NCBI GenBank assembly: GCA_948470475.1 | Contig: OX419345.1 | Span: 2,982,001-3,046,000 of the forward strand | From: Galaxea fascicularis | Lineage: Eukaryota > Cnidaria > Anthozoa > Scleractinia > Euphylliidae | Length of the DNA: 64,000 nt | Direction: 5' to 3' | Shown: positions 53,160 to 64,000 of the stretch, in pieces | Position numbering within the stretch: the first letter of the stretch is position 1 | How the letters are laid out: each line of letters opens with the position of its first letter | The notes under the pieces: model-generated | Databases searched by the model: none | The model's input: only the letters and a program-made list of their open reading frames with translations | Told to the model about the DNA's origin: nothing | Position numbers and translations under genes: made by a program

Positions 53160-53218
53160 TTTCGGAGTTCTTGGAAGTAGGCAAAGTTTAAGCCAAATTC
53201 AAAATTTGACTCAAAAGC
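53160..53218. repeat. Terminal truncated satellite unit and array edge
   Basis: The last unit reads TTCTTGGAAG followed directly by TAGGCAAAG, lacking 34 bp. The repeated tetranucleotide GAAG at the two ends of the missing segment suggests a microhomology deletion. Satellite identity ends at 53218 (CTCAAAAGC, unit position 70), and non-satellite DNA begins with GTACAAATG. The edge therefore falls within a unit. Confidence 0.9.
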
Positions 53219-55725
53219 GTACAAATGAAGAGAAGTGAGTATAATTGTAGGTAGTGCGTGTTAGTGGAGGTAGGTGCATTTGTGAGTTGGTGTATTCATA
53301 TATGTAGGATTGTAATGTATTAGTGCCTTATATGTGGGCTAGCATGACGTTTTTGCCGGAATTACCTATATAAGAGTCTTTGATGAGTAGTACATTTCAA
53401 CCCTTCGAACGAACTGAATTCCATACCTTTTATTTCAATATATTGTTACCATGACAAGATTTCCTGTACTTCCTAAGTGCTAATCAAATATTAACAATAT
53501 TACAGATGAAACTATGAATGCCTTTTGCGTGTAACTATTCCCAGAATGTTACAGGCAACTATCAAACTTCATCGCCAAGTACATCTTCATCAATAAAGAT
53601 CATGAAAGGTATTTAGCAAAGTATCCATGTTCTATGGTTGTGCCTGATGTACACTTGACTGAAGTTTTAAATGCATCTTACGTCTAAGAATTAATTGAAG
53701 AAAACTTACTGGTAGGTCTTAAATCAGCCACAACTTCCACACATTAATTTACAATGTTATTTAACCTTGGAATGAAAATACATAACGTTATCAAGTAATT
53801 AAAAATAATTTACAGAAACTCTGTTTAGCTGGTAAGCTTCTCAGAGCTTCCATCACTTTGAATATGCCTTACAATGAGCTTTTCAATGTCCTGGCAGAAT
53901 TTTCATATCTGGGAAAGTTGAGGGAGAGGGGGAGGGTGGAAAACCTTGCCCAACAAAACTGCAACCAAAGAAAGGAGAAAGAATGAGTTTTTAATACCCT
54001 AATAATTCATGATGGTTAAACCAAAGTTATACAAATACCTGGTGAAACAATCACTAGAAAACTGTATAAACAAAGTTCACTCAGTGAGAATGCCTCGTCA
54101 ATCATTTTGAAATCTCCATACAACTTATTCCAAAATGGCTCCAGTTCTGACATTCTTTTTTATTCAAATTAGCCTCTGTTGCTTTGTTCTTACGAGCAAA
54201 ATTCAAAAGAATATTTTTCCTTGAAAGAGGCAACAATATGAATATAAACTAAAGAATATTGAAATGGTAGCTATTTGGAATGAGGTGTATCAACCCCTAA
54301 CAAGAAAGTGCAAAGCTCAAGCATGACATAAAATACTAGGTCACTATAACAGTAACAACAGAGTCAACAGATTCTGTTGTCTTCTAAACTCCAAGTTGCT
54401 TCACAAAACTAACAACAATAACAGCATCGACAAGCTGGATTTTAAACCTTTCTCCAGTGAAGAACATTGACACTACAATAAAACAGGTTTTTGTTTTGGG
54501 AATAAGCCCCATTTCCTGGGGGGTTTCTTAGCAGAAGGGAAAAAGCGTTGATTACAACTTTAGGTCTAACATTTTGCTGCCTTCCAATTATTTCATACTG
54601 TTACATCATAAAGCTTCATGAAATAGAGATCCCAACATGTCAACGTTTTCCACCAAGGTTAAAAATAAATCATATCAAAATCTGCCGTTTTCTTTGCCCC
54701 AACATGCTGTAATCCAACGTCATATCTAAAGATTGTTTCACATTACTTTGCCATGTGGTGTTATGCTGTTGTACCCAATTATGTTATGGAGGTCAGATCC
54801 TATTGGAAACATTACAAATTTGGCATAACTACACATCTCAAGTACAACATCAATGCTGTCTTTTAACATCTTGCCTAAGGTTGAAGTCAAGAGCATAATT
54901 ATTATGATCATGGCACCTTTCACAAGCTGTAACGGACCTAAACAACACGTTATAGCTTTAATTTTCAATGACAATGAGATAAATTTTGTCTGTCTCTTCC
55001 ACAAGAATAAACATGTGGTAATAACCAAGTTTCACATTAATTTGCTGATGCCTCTAAATATAAACTATTAATGGCTAATTTCACTATTGAGGCAAAACAT
55101 GTGCCACTGTATTTCAATGAATGAAATGGATTCATGGATTCCCCAAGAGACAGCAAAAAATGAATATTCTTGGTCATTAGACTAAAAATGGCCCATTTCC
55201 GACAAAGTCTTGACTTTGGTCAAACATTATGTCTGAACAAACTTTTACCAAATAACAAGTAAATAATAATAAAAATCAGACCTTATTTCTGTTTCTCCAA
55301 CCAAGACTGCGACTTGGTAGGACATAATTCTATGTCCTTTCAAGAAAGAAAAATTATTTGCAGCCTTGAAAATATGCATTATCTATATTTCAATTCAGCT
55401 TAAAATAAAGAGGTTCTCAACGTATGTTACAAAGAGATGTCTTTAGCTACAAAAGGTCACAAAAAGGCTTGTTTAAAGTTTGTCCTCCTAAACCTTTTGT
55501 TTGAAAATTTGCCGTTCAAGTACATTTGAAGGACTATGGGACTATGAAATTTTTAGAATAAATCTTGGACAACATGACTCAGATTTTTCTGTTTTGAAGA
55601 AATTTCTTAATGAACTTTCCAACATCAAAAGGTAAAGTAATGTGAAAACAACTAAAGAGGCAACCATTGTAAATGTACAGGATTTACATTGTTTTCATAT
55701 TTCTTATTTACATTGTTGCATCCGT
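53219..55725. other. Spacer between satellite and SMAP gene, including its 3' UTR
   Basis: This is AT-rich single-copy-looking DNA with only short chance reading frames, the longest being 96 codons at 54738-55028. The part nearest 55725 should be the 3' UTR of the minus-strand gene. The first 230 bp contain a TATA-like CTATATAAG (53366-53374) in sequence whose style recalls a retroelement terminal repeat. I found no matching target-site duplication, so I do not call it one. No other structure was recognised. Confidence 0.6.
54159..54164 (-). terminator. Candidate polyadenylation signal AATAAA
   Basis: This is the nearest canonical AATAAA on the minus strand below the stop codon at 55726, and it implies a 3' UTR of about 1.6 kb. 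A variant ATTAAA at 54957-54962 would give a UTR of about 0.8 kb. Such hexamers are common in AT-rich DNA, so either is only a candidate. Confidence 0.25.
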
Positions 55726-63238
<7,513 letters not shown>

Positions 63239-63279
63239 AATCGAAGGCGATGGACAGTCAAAATCCCTTCCAACTTCCA

Positions 63280-63415
63280 CAAAACGAACGTAAACCTAAA
63301 CCGCGACAACACCGGTTTTGAGCCCGCGAACACAGAACGCTGGCGTATGCTTGCGCAATATCACACGTCATAATTTTGGGCGCAATTATTTGCAAACGGA
63401 AGTAGGCGCGGGAAT
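63280..63415 (-). promoter_or_regulatory. Probable SMAP promoter, CpG-rich
   Basis: Just upstream of the start codon the DNA holds about 15 CpG in about 135 bp, against very few in the surrounding AT-rich sequence. Near its far edge on the minus strand are TTCCCGCGCC (63405-63414, E2F-like) and ACTTCCGT (63396-63403, ETS-like), plus an ACGTCA-like element near 63365. No TATA box is obvious. Transcription start and factor binding are inferred. Confidence 0.4.
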
Positions 63416-64000
63416 AAATTATTATAATTATCATGCTTTTTCGTTCAGTGCATTTTACAATATTATTGCTCTTCCTTTGATACAATAGTCCTAAGTGAAA
63501 CAATATCAATTTTTGGAGTCAGTTTAACTCCCAGGATGTTTCTTTGGTGATTTGAGAAGCATTCTCCTGGCTATATGAACAATTTAAAAATAGACGCTTC
63601 CTTTTAAGATTTATTAGTTTCCGGCTACCGAAAAACAAGGCATAAGGAGTTACCATATATAAAACCGGCATCCTCTAACTACTTGCACCCACTTTAAACT
63701 TGTTGTACTGTTATTAGAGGAATTGTAGTGAAAGCAAACAATGGCATTTTAATTTTTACCGGTGTTTAGTATGGATTCTTTTTCCAGCCAAGGAACATTT
63801 GACTTGTGCAGCTTTGTTTTTTTTTTCAAGGTATAATAAATAAATCTGATTCGCCATAACACGGTCCTTTAGACCTCGAGTATCTTCTCGGCAGTCTCCT
63901 TGACTTACAGCTGTCTTTTTCTTTATGTCGCCCCTACTCATGTAACGTAAGGCTAGCCTTTTCGCCGAGAAATCGCACCAAGCCGGCTAAGAGCAGGATA
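63416..64000. other. Upstream intergenic DNA
   Basis: AT-rich sequence with only short reading frames on either strand (longest about 61-83 codons, no recognisable product). No repeat, RNA gene or conserved coding segment was seen before the window ends. Confidence 0.6.

Larger units (their letters stand above)
1..53218. repeat. 177-bp satellite DNA array, about 300 tandem copies
   Basis: A 177-bp unit (start taken at GCAGATGATTTCTAGG) repeats head to tail with the same orientation throughout. 53,018 non-N bases divided by 177 gives about 300 copies. Units differ at few positions, so homogenisation is recent. Recurrent variants are GCAGATG/GCAGGTG, GATTTC/GATATC, GGTTCCT/GGTTCCG, GAAGC/GAAAC before ATTTGC, TGGTCCCCCC/TGGGTCCCCC and AATTCAAAATTTG/AATTCCAAATTTG. 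G+C is about 36% by hand count, and the only CpG in the common unit is in TTTTCGGAG. All frames carry stops in ordinary units, so it is non-coding. The window opens inside the array, so its left end is not seen. A monomer near nucleosome length suits a centromeric, pericentromeric or subtelomeric satellite, but which one cannot be told from sequence alone. I do not recognise the family. Confidence 0.98.

Noticed and set aside
1..53218. CRISPR array
   Set aside because: The whole 177-bp unit is repeated without unique spacers, and the host is an intron-bearing eukaryote.
1..53218. Protein repeat (177 = 59 codons) with frame kept
   Set aside because: Although the unit is a multiple of three, every frame has stops, and indels of 1, 2 and 34 bp occur as well as 3, 12 and 27 bp, so frame is not preserved.
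53309..53451. Solo LTR with TG...CA ends
   Set aside because: No matching target-site duplication and no clear ends; kept only as a weak observation.
54738..55028. 96-codon minus-strand frame and overlapping 72-codon plus-strand frame
   Set aside because: No domain or family likeness, hydrophobic low-complexity translation, and it lies in the expected SMAP 3' UTR or spacer.

Overview
The window is a piece of an intron-rich animal genome with two parts. Positions 1-53218 are one uninterrupted satellite array: a 177-bp unit in direct tandem, about 300 copies, running off the left edge and broken only by a 200-N assembly gap (31375-31574). Positions 53219-64000 are ordinary AT-rich DNA holding one multi-exon gene on the minus strand. 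The gene is a single SMAP-type ArfGAP, and its introns carry small hairpin and terminal-inverted-repeat elements. A marine invertebrate, probably a cnidarian, is my best guess from the gene structure and intron repeats. That is inference, since nothing here fixes the taxon.

Satellite: taking the unit to start at GCAGATG, it is about 36% G+C by hand count, has one CpG (unit 158-159) and contains an imperfect dyad. Shared variants divide the array into three domains. The left domain (1 to ~12.9 kb) has long blocks repeated 4070 and 5297 bp apart. The middle domain (~13.0-31.4 kb) is marked by units with GCAGGTG plus GGTTCCG. The right domain (31.6-53.2 kb) is marked by GATATC, TGGGTCCCCC and, from 34.1 kb on, AATTCCAAATTTG units. 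Marker spacings are whole numbers of units once a few indels are counted, which shows higher-order repeat structure made by duplication of multi-unit segments. The array ends at 53218 in a unit carrying a 34-bp internal deletion.

Gene: ten coding exons between 63238 (ATG) and 55726 (stop) join in phase with GT/AG at every junction and give a 468-residue protein. Its order is ArfGAP zinc finger, basic linker, type I clathrin box (LLSLD), then a Met/Gln/Pro-rich tail. This is the layout of SMAP1/SMAP2, which act on Arf GTPases in clathrin-dependent traffic. The stop lies about 2.5 kb from the satellite edge, with the 3' end facing the array. A CpG-rich stretch (63280-63415) upstream of the ATG is the likely promoter.

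I found no second protein-coding gene, no tRNA or rRNA, no CRISPR array and no autonomous transposon. The most unusual content is the organisation of the satellite.
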